64,000 bases of DNA from Maribacter algarum (ex Lu et al. 2025) (nom. illeg.). GTDB taxonomy: Bacteria; Bacteroidota; Bacteroidia; Flavobacteriales; Flavobacteriaceae. Shown in pieces: positions 10,341 through 19,938 of the stretch. Each line of letters starts with the position of its first letter. Within the stretch, counting starts at the first letter, position 1. The stretch lies in assembly GCA_947495915.1 (NCBI GenBank), contig CANMAW010000004.1, positions 347,482-411,481 of the forward strand, written 5' to 3'. A program made the translations under genes and the position numbers. The notes under the pieces were generated by a model that did not search any database, was not told the origin of the DNA, and was given only the letters and a program-made list of their open reading frames with translations.

Positions 10341-11894
10341 TTAACCATTGTTAGATCCTTGATCTTCTTGAGCCTGTTGCGGCGGTTCAGGTACCTTGAA
10401 CAAGTCAATAAATGCTGAGCCAATTCCTGAAATAATATCAGAGGCAATTTCAGACTGATACCCCGTTTGCTCCACTGCAATATCTCCTGCTCTGCCGTGA
10501 AGATATACTCCGAAAATTGCAGCTTTTAATGGTTCATACCCTTGAGCTATTAACCCTGTGATCATTCCAGTAAGCACATCACCACTTCCCGCAGTTGCCA
10601 TACCAGGGTTTCCTGTGGTATTGACATAACCTTTATCTCCATAAATAATGATAGAATGAGCTCCTTTAATCACTACAATGCAATCATACTTCTTTGAAAA
10701 TGCCTTGGTTTTTTCTAGTTTATCAAAATCATCTTTCCAAGCCCCTATTAATCGCTCTAACTCCTTTGGGTGCGGTGTTATAATAGCTTGCGAAACCAAT
10801 TTCTTAAACCCTTTTGGATTTTCGGCAAGTATATTAATTGCATCAGCATCAACTACTAAAGGAGTTTTATTATCAGTTAAGAAATCTTCGAATGCTTTTT
10901 GCGTAGCATCATCTGTTCCTAATCCGATACCAATTCCTACCACTTTCGGTGTTATTTCAAAATCTATTTTAGATATTTTATCTTCATCATTAGTGAGTAC
11001 CATTACTTCTGGCACGGCCGTCTGTAAAGGAATATACCCACATTCTGGCACATAAACCGTTACCATACCGCTACCCGATTTTAAACATGCTTTAGCCGCC
11101 AATTGTACAGCACCCACCTTACCTTTACTCCCCCCAATTATAAGCGCATGCCCATGGGTACCTTTATGTGAAAATTTTTCACGCGGAATATAGAATGGTA
11201 AAACTTCATTCTTTCCTATCAGCTCATAATCTGTTTCATTACCAATCAAAAACTCCGCATCTAATCCTATATCTAAAATTTCCCATTGATTGCTATAAAT
11301 GCCCGTGTCCGGAAGGAAAAAAACCAATTTTGGTGCTTGAAAACTCAGCACAAAATTTGACTTGATCACCGCGTTTTTATCAGTAGGTAGTTTATCCGTA
11401 TATAATCCCGAAGGAATATCTACCGAGAGAATAAAGGCTTCAGACTCATGCAAGTGGGCCATTAGCTTTACAACCCATGCATCGGGTGCTCTATTCAAAC
11501 CAATTCCGAAAATTGCATCAACTATGATATCATCTCTACCAATTACAGGAAGTTTGCTACCAGATTCTAAAAATTCTGGCCAGATTTTACGGTCTTTCAA
11601 CCGATCAAGATTTATCAAAAAGTCTTTTGACCTTGTTTTACTATAATTTACCACATAAACGGCAATATTATATCCATGTTCAAAAAGATGACGAGCCAAG
11701 GCTATTCCGTCTCCTCCGTTATTTCCAATTCCACAGAACAAATGTATTTTTACTGGCGCACCTTGCATTCGAGTATGAATCCAATTAAATATTTGAATTG
11801 CCGAACGCTCCATAAGCGCGTCACTTGTAATCTGTTGTTTTTCAATTGTAAACTTATCAGCAGCATAAATCTGCTTTGCAGAGAAAATCTTCAT
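10341..11894 (-). CDS. nnr: bifunctional NAD(P)H-hydrate repair enzyme
   Basis: 517-residue fusion that repairs damaged (hydrated) NADH and NADPH in the cytosol. The N-terminal half (about 1-220) is the NAD(P)HX epimerase, with 'CGIGNNGGDGIALARHL' and 'VDIPSGLYTD'. The C-terminal half (about 230-500) is the ADP-dependent NAD(P)HX dehydratase, with 'IIGGSKGKVGAVQLAA', 'VVDADAINIL', 'TPHPKELERL' and the nucleotide motif 'NPGMATAGSGDVLTG', whose Asp (about residue 438) is the catalytic base in the family. Both active sites look intact. A short Gln/Asn-rich tail follows. It is divergent from the threonine operon and appears monocistronic. Confidence 0.95.
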   Translation of the reverse strand: MKIFSAKQIYAADKFTIEKQQITSDALMERSAIQIFNWIHTRMQGAPVKIHLFCGIGNNGGDGIALARHLFEHGYNIAVYVVNYSKTRSKDFLINLDRLKDRKIWPEFLESGSKLPVIGRDDIIVDAIFGIGLNRAPDAWVVKLMAHLHESEAFILSVDIPSGLYTDKLPTDKNAVIKSNFVLSFQAPKLVFFLPDTGIYSNQWEILDIGLDAEFLIGNETDYELIGKNEVLPFYIPREKFSHKGTHGHALIIGGSKGKVGAVQLAAKACLKSGSGMVTVYVPECGYIPLQTAVPEVMVLTNDEDKISKIDFEITPKVVGIGIGLGTDDATQKAFEDFLTDNKTPLVVDADAINILAENPKGFKKLVSQAIITPHPKELERLIGAWKDDFDKLEKTKAFSKKYDCIVVIKGAHSIIIYGDKGYVNTTGNPGMATAGSGDVLTGMITGLIAQGYEPLKAAIFGVYLHGRAGDIAVEQTGYQSEIASDIISGIGSAFIDLFKVPEPPQQAQEDQGSNNG

Positions 11895-12003
11895 GAATGG
11901 TACCTTATTTTATTAAATGGATTTAGCGAAAATAGCCCAAGTGTAGATGAATTACCATTTTTATTCACGATTTTTAACAATTCTGTAAAAATAGTAACGC
12001 AGA

Positions 12004-12034
12004 TTTGTTTAGCAATTCAAAAGTACTACATTTA
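12004..12034 (+). promoter_or_regulatory. promoter of the threonine operon
   Basis: TTTG at 12004-12007, a 19-base spacer, and TACATTTA at 12027-12034 (one mismatch to TAnnTTTG). The predicted transcript start near 12040 is just ahead of the leader peptide ATG at 12051, as expected for an attenuated operon. This spacer region (11895-12050) holds nothing else that I can see. Confidence 0.5.
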
Positions 12035-12050
12035 CTACTTTAATAGCATT

Positions 12051-12140
12051 ATGCTTTTTCAAAAAACGAACATAGCGACACGATTCACTTCTACAAATGG
12101 CTTCAGCTTTACTACTGCCACTACAACCCCTTTGGGGTAA
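12051..12140 (+). CDS. thrL: threonine operon leader peptide
   Basis: A 29-codon frame between nnr and thrA encoding a peptide with nine threonines (residues 6, 10, 13, 15, 21, 22, 24, 25, 26) and the ending TTATTTPLG. The clustering of Thr codons right before a short hairpin, 66 bases ahead of thrA, is the signature of ribosome-mediated attenuation as in the E. coli thr leader. Ile is represented only once, so sensing appears specific for threonine. The same frame is open further upstream into the reverse strand of nnr, but only the last 29 codons, after the predicted promoter, make sense. Function is inferred from composition and position. Confidence 0.82.
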   Translation: MLFQKTNIATRFTSTNGFSFTTATTTPLG

Positions 12141-12165
12141 ACTATTATATATTATTCGTTCGTTT
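12064..12165 (+). promoter_or_regulatory. putative threonine attenuator structure
   Basis: ACCCC (12126-12130) and GGGGT (12134-12138) form a small hairpin that covers the last leader codons and the stop. In addition AAACGAAC (12064-12071, early leader codons) is perfectly complementary to GTTCGTTT (12158-12165, between leader and thrA), enclosing the Thr codons. No T-run follows the hairpin, so a classical intrinsic terminator is not evident. The pairings are seen in sequence; the switching role is inference. Confidence 0.5.
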
Positions 12166-12206
12166 CGCCTATTCAGGTCAGTTAAAATTACCTTAATACC
12201 AAAATC

Positions 12207-14648
12207 ATGAAAGTTTTAAAATTCGGTGGCACTTCGGTAGCCAACGCTGAAAATATTGCATTTGTAAAAGATATTATTTCTAATAACACTACCACATCTA
12301 TTGTAGTTGTATCTGCTTTCGGGGGTGTTACAGACGTTTTATTAGAAACCGCTGCCCTAGCTGCGAACCAAGATGCGACTTATAAAGCAAAGCTCAAAGC
12401 TTTGGAAGACCGACATTTGACTACGGTTAAAGAATTGATTCCAATTCAAGCCCAAAGTGCAGTTTTGAGCAAAGTGAAAAGCGAGTTAAATACTTTAGAA
12501 GCTTTATTAGAAGGGGCATTTTTAATTGGTGAAATAACACCACAACTTTCAGATAAAATTGTAAGTTTCGGTGAGTTATTATCTTCATTTATCATCTGCG
12601 AATATTTCAAACAACAGGGTCTACATGCGAAACATGTCGATAGTCGTGAATTTATAAAAACGAATGACGTTAACGGTAAAGCCACTGTAAATTTTGACAT
12701 AACCAATGCTAATTGCCAACAATTAATTTCAGAGAACAGCCATGATATTTTGGTAGCTCCCGGCTTCATTGCTTCATCTGAAAAAGGAAACCCAACTACA
12801 CTTGGGCGCGGCGGATCAGACTATACAGCTGCCATTTTTGCAGCAGCAGTAAATGCTGAAGTTTTAGAGATTTGGACAGATGTTAGCGGTATGTATACCG
12901 CAAATCCGAAATTGGTAAAGCAAGCGAAAGCTATACCGCACATTTCATATCAAGAGGCTATGGAATTGTCTCATTTTGGTGCTAAAGTATTGTACCCACC
13001 AACCATACAACCGGTATTAGCAAAAGGCATTTCTATTGTTATAAAAAACACATTTAAACCCGATGACGCCGGCACACTAATTACAAAAGGAAATACGAGT
13101 CAAGATAAAACCGTACGTGGAATAAGTCATATTCCGAATATGGCACTGCTTTCTTTAGAGGGACCTGGTATGGTAGGTATTCCAGGAATTTCGAAACGCT
13201 TTTTTGAAGTATTATCGCAGTCTGAAATAAGTGTTGTTTTAATTACACAAGCTTCTTCAGAACATTCCATCTGTGTTGGTATTTCAGATGATGATATTGA
13301 AAAAGCAGTTCAAATTGTAAATGAAGCCTTTGAATACGAAATAGAGCGTGGTAAAATTAAACCCGTAATAGCCGAAAAAGATTTAGCAATAATTGCTTTA
13401 GTTGGTGATCTTATGAAAAGTCACCAAGGTTTAAGTGGTAAAATGTTTAGTACTTTGGGTAAAAACAATGTAAACATTCGTGTGATAGCGCAAGGAGCCT
13501 CTGAACGCAATATTTCTGCAGTAATTAAACAAGATGACGTTAAAAAAGCTCTAAATGCTTTACACGAAGAATTCTTTGAAGAAAACATAAAACAACTAAA
13601 CCTTTTTGTAATGGGTGTTGGTAATGTTGGCTCTAAGTTTCTAAATCAGGTTGGGCAGCAGAAAAAATTCTTAAAAGAAAATTTAAAACTAAGCATACGA
13701 GTCATCGGAATTTCAAATTCTAGAACTATGGTTTTTGAAGAAGGTGGAATTTCTTTGAATAAATGGGAAGAAAAATTAAAATCTGGAGAAAAAGCAGATA
13801 AAAAGAAATTTTTAGAAACAGTTAATAAACTCAATTACCGCAATAGTATTTTTGTAGATAATACTGCTAGTGCCGAGGTTTCACAAACTTACAACTCGTA
13901 TTTAGGAAATAGTATCTCAGTTGTTACATGTAATAAAATTGCGTGTTCATCAGCATATTCAAACTATCAAGAACTGAAAGCTTTAGCGAGAACCTATAAC
14001 GCTCCATTCTTGTTTGAAACGAACGTTGGTGCTGGGCTGCCAATTATTGATACGTTAAAGCATTTAATTGCTTCTGGCGATAAAATCTTAAAAATTCAAG
14101 CCGTACTATCTGGTAGTTTAAATTTTGTATTCAACAATTTCGATGACAAAACTACTTTTCATGATGTTGTCAAACAAGCACAAGAAGAAGGATATACCGA
14201 ACCAGATCCGAAAATTGATTTGAGTGGCGTAGATGTAATGCGTAAGATTTTAATTCTTGCTCGTGAAAGTGGAAATGTATTAGAAATTGACGATATCGTG
14301 AACAAATCATTCTTGCCTCAAGAAAGTTTAGCTACTACTAACAATGCGGACTTTTTCGCTTCCCTTAAAAAGTATGAAGAAGATTTTCAGAAGTTATATT
14401 CAAATGCTGTAGAAGCGAATAGCAAGTTAAAATATGTTGCGCAATTCGAAGAAGGAAAAGCCAGTGTCGGTTTACAAGAAATTCCTAAGGGTCATGATTT
14501 TTATAATTTAGAAGGAAGCGATAATATTGTGCTGTTTTATACAGAAAGATACCCAAATCAACCAATGATCATAAAGGGTGCAGGAGCTGGAGCAGATGTA
14601 ACGGCATCGGGAATTTTCGCAGATATTATTCGAATCGGTAATTTTTAA
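12207..14648 (+). CDS. thrA: bifunctional aspartate kinase / homoserine dehydrogenase
   Basis: 813-residue fusion catalysing the first and third steps from aspartate to threonine and methionine. The N-terminal aspartokinase starts with 'KFGGTSVANAENI' and contains the 'GRGGSDYTAA' substrate loop; two ACT-type regulatory segments follow (about residues 310-450, with 'SSEHSICVGI' and 'ASERNISAVI'), as in threonine-feedback-inhibited enzymes. The homoserine dehydrogenase begins near residue 465 with the NAD(P) motif 'VMGVGNVGSKF' and contains 'CNKIA' and the 'GSLNFVF..F' region. Length is as in E. coli ThrA. It is the first structural gene of the operon behind a Thr-rich leader, so it is likely controlled both by attenuation and by feedback. 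Confidence 0.97.
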   Translation: MKVLKFGGTSVANAENIAFVKDIISNNTTTSIVVVSAFGGVTDVLLETAALAANQDATYKAKLKALEDRHLTTVKELIPIQAQSAVLSKVKSELNTLEALLEGAFLIGEITPQLSDKIVSFGELLSSFIICEYFKQQGLHAKHVDSREFIKTNDVNGKATVNFDITNANCQQLISENSHDILVAPGFIASSEKGNPTTLGRGGSDYTAAIFAAAVNAEVLEIWTDVSGMYTANPKLVKQAKAIPHISYQEAMELSHFGAKVLYPPTIQPVLAKGISIVIKNTFKPDDAGTLITKGNTSQDKTVRGISHIPNMALLSLEGPGMVGIPGISKRFFEVLSQSEISVVLITQASSEHSICVGISDDDIEKAVQIVNEAFEYEIERGKIKPVIAEKDLAIIALVGDLMKSHQGLSGKMFSTLGKNNVNIRVIAQGASERNISAVIKQDDVKKALNALHEEFFEENIKQLNLFVMGVGNVGSKFLNQVGQQKKFLKENLKLSIRVIGISNSRTMVFEEGGISLNKWEEKLKSGEKADKKKFLETVNKLNYRNSIFVDNTASAEVSQTYNSYLGNSISVVTCNKIACSSAYSNYQELKALARTYNAPFLFETNVGAGLPIIDTLKHLIASGDKILKIQAVLSGSLNFVFNNFDDKTTFHDVVKQAQEEGYTEPDPKIDLSGVDVMRKILILARESGNVLEIDDIVNKSFLPQESLATTNNADFFASLKKYEEDFQKLYSNAVEANSKLKYVAQFEEGKASVGLQEIPKGHDFYNLEGSDNIVLFYTERYPNQPMIIKGAGAGADVTASGIFADIIRIGNF

Positions 14649-14650
14649 CT

Positions 14651-15574
14651 ATGGAAGAAATACGTGTTTTCTGCCCTGCCACCATTGCCAACATTTCATG
14701 CGGATTTGATGTGCTCGGTGTTGCTTTAGATGCTGTTGGCGATGAAATGGTTGTTCGTAAAATACCTGAAAAGGGAATTATAATTACTAAAATTGAGGGC
14801 CAAGAATTACCGCTAGTAACCGAAAAAAATGTAGCAGGTGTAGCCGGCTTAGCCTTACTTAAACAAAGCAATTACGAAGGTGGATTTGAAATTGAAATTT
14901 ATAAAAAAATTAAAGCTGGCAGTGGCATAGGCAGCAGCGCTGCAAGTTCGACCGGGGCCGTTTGGGCAATGAATGAATTGTTAGGCAAGCCCTTTACAAC
15001 GCTTGACTTGGTGAAGTTTTCAATGGAAGGTGAAAGGCTTGCGAGTGGTGTCGCACATGCTGATAATGTAGCCCCTGCCCTATTTGGCGGCTTCACTTTG
15101 GTTCGTAGCTACAGCCCTTTAGATGTAATCGCTATGCCATCACCACAAGCCTTGTATGCAACTGTAATTCACCCGCAAATCGAAGTAAAAACTGCTGATT
15201 CACGAAAAGTGTTAAAAACCAATATCACTTTAGCAGACGGAATTAAACAATGGGGCAATGTTGGCGGATTGGTTGCCGGATTATACACTAGTGATTATGA
15301 CTTAATCGGCAGATCATTAATCGACCATATTGTTGAACCCATACGATCTATATTGATTCCTGGTTTTAACGATGTAAAAAAATCAGCGGAAAAGGCAGGT
15401 GCGTTAGGTTGCGGAATTTCGGGTTCGGGCCCCTCTATTTTCTCATTTAGTAAAGGTGAAGAAACAGCGCAAAAAGTGGCGCTATCCATGAAAAAAGTAT
15501 ATCAAACTATTGGTATTGAATATGACGTGCATGTGTCAAAAATTAATACTGAAGGAATAAAAAAAGTATCCTAA
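14651..15574 (+). CDS. thrB: homoserine kinase
   Basis: GHMP-superfamily kinase of 307 residues that phosphorylates homoserine with ATP in threonine biosynthesis. The phosphate-binding loop is 'GSGIGSSAASS' (about residues 91-101), and the C-terminal GHMP motif is 'GCGISGSGPSIFSF'. The ATG follows the thrA stop after two bases, and the stop overlaps the thrC ATG by one base (TAATG), showing translational coupling in the operon. All motifs are intact and the length is normal. Confidence 0.97.
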   Translation: MEEIRVFCPATIANISCGFDVLGVALDAVGDEMVVRKIPEKGIIITKIEGQELPLVTEKNVAGVAGLALLKQSNYEGGFEIEIYKKIKAGSGIGSSAASSTGAVWAMNELLGKPFTTLDLVKFSMEGERLASGVAHADNVAPALFGGFTLVRSYSPLDVIAMPSPQALYATVIHPQIEVKTADSRKVLKTNITLADGIKQWGNVGGLVAGLYTSDYDLIGRSLIDHIVEPIRSILIPGFNDVKKSAEKAGALGCGISGSGPSIFSFSKGEETAQKVALSMKKVYQTIGIEYDVHVSKINTEGIKKVS

Positions 15575-16872
15575 TGAATTTCTATAGTCTAAATAATAAA
15601 GCGCCTCAAGTTTCTTTTAAAGATGCTGTAATTAATGGTATTGCTCCTGATAGAGGGCTGTATTTCCCAGAAAAAATTGAAGCTCTACCTCCATCATTTT
15701 TCGAGCGAATTGAAGAGTTATCAAATCAAGAAATTGCTTTTAATGCGATACATCAGTTTGTAGGCGATGAAATTCCAAATAACCACTTACGCGAAATTCT
15801 TGATCATGTTTTAGACTTTGAGTTTCCGGTGATTGAAATTGAAGAAAACGTAGGTACTTTAGAACTTTTTCATGGCCCAACCATGGCATTCAAAGATGTA
15901 GGTGCTAGGTTTATGGCGCATTGTTTGGGCTATTTTTCGCACGGGCAACAAAATGAAGTTACTGTTTTAGTCGCAACCTCTGGCGATACTGGGGGCGCCG
16001 TTGCCAATGGCTTTTTAGGCGTAAAAGGTGTCAACGTAGTAATTCTTTATCCCAGCGGAAAAGTAAGTGATATACAAGAGCGACAATTAACCACGCTAGG
16101 TCAGAATATTACAGCTCTTGAAGTTGATGGTACTTTTGATGATTGTCAGAAAATGGTTAAAACTGCATTTTTAGATGAAAACCTACTAGAAGCCATGCAG
16201 TTAACTTCAGCAAATTCTATTAACGTAGCGCGTTGGTTACCACAACTGTTCTACTTTTTATTCGCCTACAAACAGGCAAAATCAAACGGAAAAGAAATAG
16301 TGTTTTCTGTTCCTTCAGGTAACTTTGGAAACATTTGTGCAGGTTTGGTAGCTCAAAAATTAGGAATGCCAGTTAAGCATTTTGTGGCAGCTACTAATGT
16401 GAATGACACAGTACCTGAATTTATGAAAACAGGCACGTACAATCCAAAACCATCTACAGCAACTATTTCAAACGCCATGGATGTTGGTGACCCGAGTAAC
16501 TTTATACGTATACGACATCTTTTTCAAAATGACCTAGAAAAATTAGCAGCACATTTTTCTTCCTATACATTTACTGATTCTGAAACCAAAAACGTCATGA
16601 AGCAAATTTACGATCAGTACAATTATGTTGCTGACCCGCATGGTGCTGTTGGATATTTAGGATTAAAACAGTACCTATCTGAAAACAAAAATTGCTATGG
16701 TATTTTCTTAGAAACTGCGCATCCTGTAAAGTTTTTAGATATTGTAGAAGAGACTATTGACACTACTTTGACACTTCCACCACAAATTCAAAAAGTAATG
16801 AGTTCTGAAAAGAAATCTATCAAGATTTCAGAATATGATGAACTAAAATCTTTTTTATTGAAAACTAAATAG
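15574..16872 (+). CDS. thrC: threonine synthase
   Basis: PLP-dependent enzyme of 432 residues converting O-phosphohomoserine to threonine. The PLP lysine is Lys107 in 'GPTMAFKDVGARF', the phosphate-contacting loop is 'TSGDTGGAVANGF', and 'SVPSGNFGNICAG' is the glycine-rich cofactor motif. N-terminus 'MNFYSLNNKAPQVSFKDAV' is standard for the short bacterial class. It is the last gene of the thr operon, overlapping thrB by one base. No clear hairpin terminator is seen in the 210-base spacer downstream. Confidence 0.97.
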   Translation: MNFYSLNNKAPQVSFKDAVINGIAPDRGLYFPEKIEALPPSFFERIEELSNQEIAFNAIHQFVGDEIPNNHLREILDHVLDFEFPVIEIEENVGTLELFHGPTMAFKDVGARFMAHCLGYFSHGQQNEVTVLVATSGDTGGAVANGFLGVKGVNVVILYPSGKVSDIQERQLTTLGQNITALEVDGTFDDCQKMVKTAFLDENLLEAMQLTSANSINVARWLPQLFYFLFAYKQAKSNGKEIVFSVPSGNFGNICAGLVAQKLGMPVKHFVAATNVNDTVPEFMKTGTYNPKPSTATISNAMDVGDPSNFIRIRHLFQNDLEKLAAHFSSYTFTDSETKNVMKQIYDQYNYVADPHGAVGYLGLKQYLSENKNCYGIFLETAHPVKFLDIVEETIDTTLTLPPQIQKVMSSEKKSIKISEYDELKSFLLKTK

Positions 16873-17054
16873 TCCACTTCAAAACTTCTGCTACAAATCT
16901 AAAATATTGATTCATAATCCTTTTAAGATAATGAATTTATGAATGTTAATACATATAAACGGTTCAGCGAATGATGTACATTTTGTCCATTTGATTTAAC
17001 AGAACATTGTATAAATCTAAAATCACTATACTTTCTTATCCTTAATTTATTCTC

Positions 17055-17062
17055 TAGCTTTG
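17055..17062 (+). promoter_or_regulatory. -7 box for the gcvT operon
   Basis: TAGCTTTG matches TAnnTTTG exactly and lies 20 bases ahead of the gcvT ATG. No TTG is found at the expected -33 distance. Confidence 0.45.
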
Positions 17063-17082
17063 CTGTACTAGAAAAAAAATAC

Positions 17083-18171
17083 ATGAAAAACACAGCACTC
17101 ACATCTACACACGAAGCTCTTGGAGCTAAAATGGTACCTTTTGCAGGCTACAACATGCCTGTCTCCTATGAAGGCGTAAATAGCGAACACGAAACGGTAC
17201 GAAATAGTGTTGGTGTATTTGATGTTTCACATATGGGTGAGTTTCTAATTTCGGGCCCTTCAGCTTTAGATTTAATTCAAAAAGTGAGTTCAAACGATGC
17301 CTCAAAACTTACCGTTGGCAAGGCTCAATATAGTTGTTTACCTAATGAAAACGGCGGCATTGTTGATGATTTAATCATTTATAAAATAAAAGAGGAGCAA
17401 TATTTGCTAGTAGTAAATGCGTCTAATATTCAAAAAGATTGGAATCACATTTCAAAATATAACACACAGTTTAATGCTGACATGAAAGACTTATCAGAAG
17501 GGTATTCTCTTTTAGCAATTCAAGGTCCGAAAGCTGTGGAAGCGATGCAATCAATAACTTCAGTTGATTTATCTGCAATCAAATTTTACAATTTTGTGGT
17601 AGCTGATTTTGCAGGAATAGAACACGTTATTATTTCTGCTACGGGATATACCGGCTCTGGCGGGTTCGAAATTTACTGTAAAAATGAAGAGGTTCAACAG
17701 GTTTGGGATAAGGTTTTTGAAGCAGGTGCAGACTTTGGCATCAAACCTATCGGATTGGCTGCTCGTGACACCCTGCGTTTAGAAATGGGTTATTGTCTAT
17801 ATGGTAATGATATAAATGACAGTACTTCCCCTTTTGAAGCAGGATTAGGCTGGGTTACTAAATTCACGAAAGAATTTGTGAATTCAGAAGCTCTAGCCAA
17901 AGAAAAAGCACATGGCGCAGAACGTAAACTAGTAGCTTTTGAATTAGATGATCGTGGTATTCCTCGTCAAGACTATGATATTGTAGACGGACAAGGAAAG
18001 AAAATTGGCAATGTAACTTCGGGTACAATGTCGCCCATGTTAGGTAAAGGAATTGGCTTAGGCTATGTACCTACTATTTTCTCTGAAGTTGGAAGTAAAA
18101 TCCGTATCCAAATTCGTAAAAATGCCGTACCAGCCACCGTAGTGAAACTGCCTTTTTACAAACCTAAATGA
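17083..18171 (+). CDS. gcvT: aminomethyltransferase (glycine cleavage system T protein)
   Basis: T protein of 362 residues. It transfers the methylene unit from aminomethylated H protein to tetrahydrofolate, releasing ammonia. Visible family signatures: '[15 protein letters not shown]' near the start, '[11 protein letters not shown]', '[13 protein letters not shown]', and '[23 protein letters not shown]', which carries the folate-binding Arg/Asp region. The C-terminal barrel has '[21 protein letters not shown]'. The catalytic Asp of the family would be in '[16 protein letters not shown]'. Its TGA overlaps the ATG of glsA (ATGA), so the two are translationally coupled. gcvH and gcvP are not in the window. 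Confidence 0.96.
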   Translation: MKNTALTSTHEALGAKMVPFAGYNMPVSYEGVNSEHETVRNSVGVFDVSHMGEFLISGPSALDLIQKVSSNDASKLTVGKAQYSCLPNENGGIVDDLIIYKIKEEQYLLVVNASNIQKDWNHISKYNTQFNADMKDLSEGYSLLAIQGPKAVEAMQSITSVDLSAIKFYNFVVADFAGIEHVIISATGYTGSGGFEIYCKNEEVQQVWDKVFEAGADFGIKPIGLAARDTLRLEMGYCLYGNDINDSTSPFEAGLGWVTKFTKEFVNSEALAKEKAHGAERKLVAFELDDRGIPRQDYDIVDGQGKKIGNVTSGTMSPMLGKGIGLGYVPTIFSEVGSKIRIQIRKNAVPATVVKLPFYKPK

Positions 18172-19082
18172 TTGACTATCAAAACATATTAAGTTCTATA
18201 ACCTCCAATTGTGTTTCAATAAAAGACAAAGGAAAAATAGCGACTTACATTCCTGAATTAGCAAATATAAATGCTTCAAAATTCGGAATCTATTTGGTTG
18301 ATACACATAAAAATAGTTTTCATTCAGGTGATGCTCAAGAGCTTTTTTCAATTCAGAGTATATCAAAAGTTCTAACTTTGGCTCAGGCCTTAGGCATGGT
18401 TGGTGAAGCGATATGGAAACGTGTTGATGTAGAACCCTCAGGAGATCCATTTAATCATTTATCACTTTTAGAATTTGAGGACGGCATCCCTAGAAATCCA
18501 CTAATTAATGCAGGCGCACTTGTTATTGCAGATATTCTAGTATCAAATTTAAAGAATCCAAAGAAAGATTTTCTACAGTATGTTAGAAGGTTAGCCAATG
18601 ATGAGACTATTAATTATGATTCAACAGTAGCTGCTTCTGAAAAGAAAACCGGATTCAAAAATTATGCTGCTGCCAACTTATTAAAATCGTATAGCAATCT
18701 AGAAAATGATGTAGAAACCGTCTTAGATTTCTATTTTCATCAGTGTTCACTGGCTATGACTTGCAAACAATTAACCCAAGCCTTTTATCTTTTTATGAAT
18801 CATGGTAAATGCCAGCAAGGTATCACTCATTTAACTATTGGTCAGGTTAAACGAATTAACGCACTCATGCTCACCTGCGGGTTTTATGACGAAGCAGGAG
18901 AATTTGCATTTAAAGTAGGATTACCAGGAAAAAGTGGAGTTGGAGGCGGCATCGTGGCGGTATTACCTGGTAAATATTGCATAGCCACGTGGTCTCCAGG
19001 ATTGAATAAAAAAGGTAATTCTAAATTAGGAATGAAAGCACTAGAAGAATTTACTACCGCCACCGAACAATCTATATTTTAA
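18168..19082 (+). CDS. glsA: glutaminase A
   Basis: Serine-dependent glutaminase of 304 residues, hydrolysing glutamine to glutamate and ammonia in the cytosol. The beta-lactamase-like S-x-x-K motif is in 'FSIQSISKVLTLA' (near residue 66), with 'EPSGDPFNHLSLLEFE', 'GIPRNPLINAGAL', 'MLTCGFYDEAGEFAFKVGLPGKSGVGGGI' split by normal spacing and 'SPGLNKKGNS' closing the site. All are conserved in the glsA family. The gene overlaps gcvT by four bases, and the next gene starts three bases after its stop, so it sits inside a compact operon. Confidence 0.95.
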   Translation: MIDYQNILSSITSNCVSIKDKGKIATYIPELANINASKFGIYLVDTHKNSFHSGDAQELFSIQSISKVLTLAQALGMVGEAIWKRVDVEPSGDPFNHLSLLEFEDGIPRNPLINAGALVIADILVSNLKNPKKDFLQYVRRLANDETINYDSTVAASEKKTGFKNYAAANLLKSYSNLENDVETVLDFYFHQCSLAMTCKQLTQAFYLFMNHGKCQQGITHLTIGQVKRINALMLTCGFYDEAGEFAFKVGLPGKSGVGGGIVAVLPGKYCIATWSPGLNKKGNSKLGMKALEEFTTATEQSIF

Positions 19083-19085
19083 ATT

Positions 19086-19907
19086 TTGGAATCGAAAAAA
19101 ATTCTTATTCTTGGCGGAAGTGGCTTTCTAGGTAATGCCATCTATAAAGAGTTGTGCAACTATTTTGACACCTACGGCACCTATAATAATGCAAGACGGT
19201 CATTTGAAGGTAATAAGCAATTCTTTCAATACAATATGGAAGAAGATGATATTTTTGAGGTATTGAACGCCGTGCAACCTCAATTGATAATTTCAGCCGT
19301 ACGAGGAAATTTTGCCGCCCAAATTATGGCGCATCAGCATATTGTAGAATACATTTCACAATATGATTGCAAACTTTACTTTATTTCTTCAGCAAATGTT
19401 TTTGATGCCTATAGAAAATATCCATCGTATGAGTATGACAAAACGCTCTCTGAAAGTGTTTACGGTCGTTTGAAAATAAAAATCGAAAACATGCTTTTGC
19501 GATTACCCAAAAAGAAAATGGCAATTTTGCGTGTGCCCATGGTTTTTGGTAATTCATCACCAAGAACTAAAGACATCAAAAGATTTATATGGGACAATGA
19601 ACCGATTGAAGTATTCCCTAATTTGATATTAAACGTCACCAATGACGATAAATTAACACAACAAATACACTATCTTATCAATAGAAACAAAAGTGGTATT
19701 TTTCATTTAGGCAGTACTGATTTGGTTCATCATGAAGACTTTATTAAAGACCTTGTTGAGCGCATTGAGAATGTTAGCCCTATATACAAACGCGTATTCA
19801 CAACCAATGATGATCGCTATTTAGCAGTTTTACCAAAGGATAATAAATTGCCCAAAAATTTACAATTTACTTATCAAGACATCATCGACCATCATAGGTT
19901 AACATAA
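19086..19907 (+). CDS. NAD(P)-dependent SDR / sugar-nucleotide reductase-like protein, TTG start
   Basis: Extended short-chain dehydrogenase of 273 residues. The N-terminal Rossmann motif is 'ILILGGSGFLG', and the family Y-x-x-x-K may be degenerate: 'SYEYDKTLSE' and 'YGRLKIKIE' are the candidates, in the position typical of RmlD-type dTDP-4-dehydrorhamnose reductase-like proteins. 'AILRVPMVFG' follows as in that group. Start is TTG at 19086: the next Met lies beyond the glycine motif, so TTG is needed. It follows glsA by three bases. Substrate is unknown; no nucleotide-sugar genes are nearby. Confidence 0.82.
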   Translation: MESKKILILGGSGFLGNAIYKELCNYFDTYGTYNNARRSFEGNKQFFQYNMEEDDIFEVLNAVQPQLIISAVRGNFAAQIMAHQHIVEYISQYDCKLYFISSANVFDAYRKYPSYEYDKTLSESVYGRLKIKIENMLLRLPKKKMAILRVPMVFGNSSPRTKDIKRFIWDNEPIEVFPNLILNVTNDDKLTQQIHYLINRNKSGIFHLGSTDLVHHEDFIKDLVERIENVSPIYKRVFTTNDDRYLAVLPKDNKLPKNLQFTYQDIIDHHRLT

Positions 19908-19938
19908 ATTATATACTACAAATTAAAAGCATATTATT

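Noticed and set aside
11676..12050. Longer frame running from inside nnr into the threonine leader
   Set aside because: Upstream part is antisense to nnr and precedes the predicted promoter; only the last 29 codons from the ATG at 12051 fit a leader peptide.
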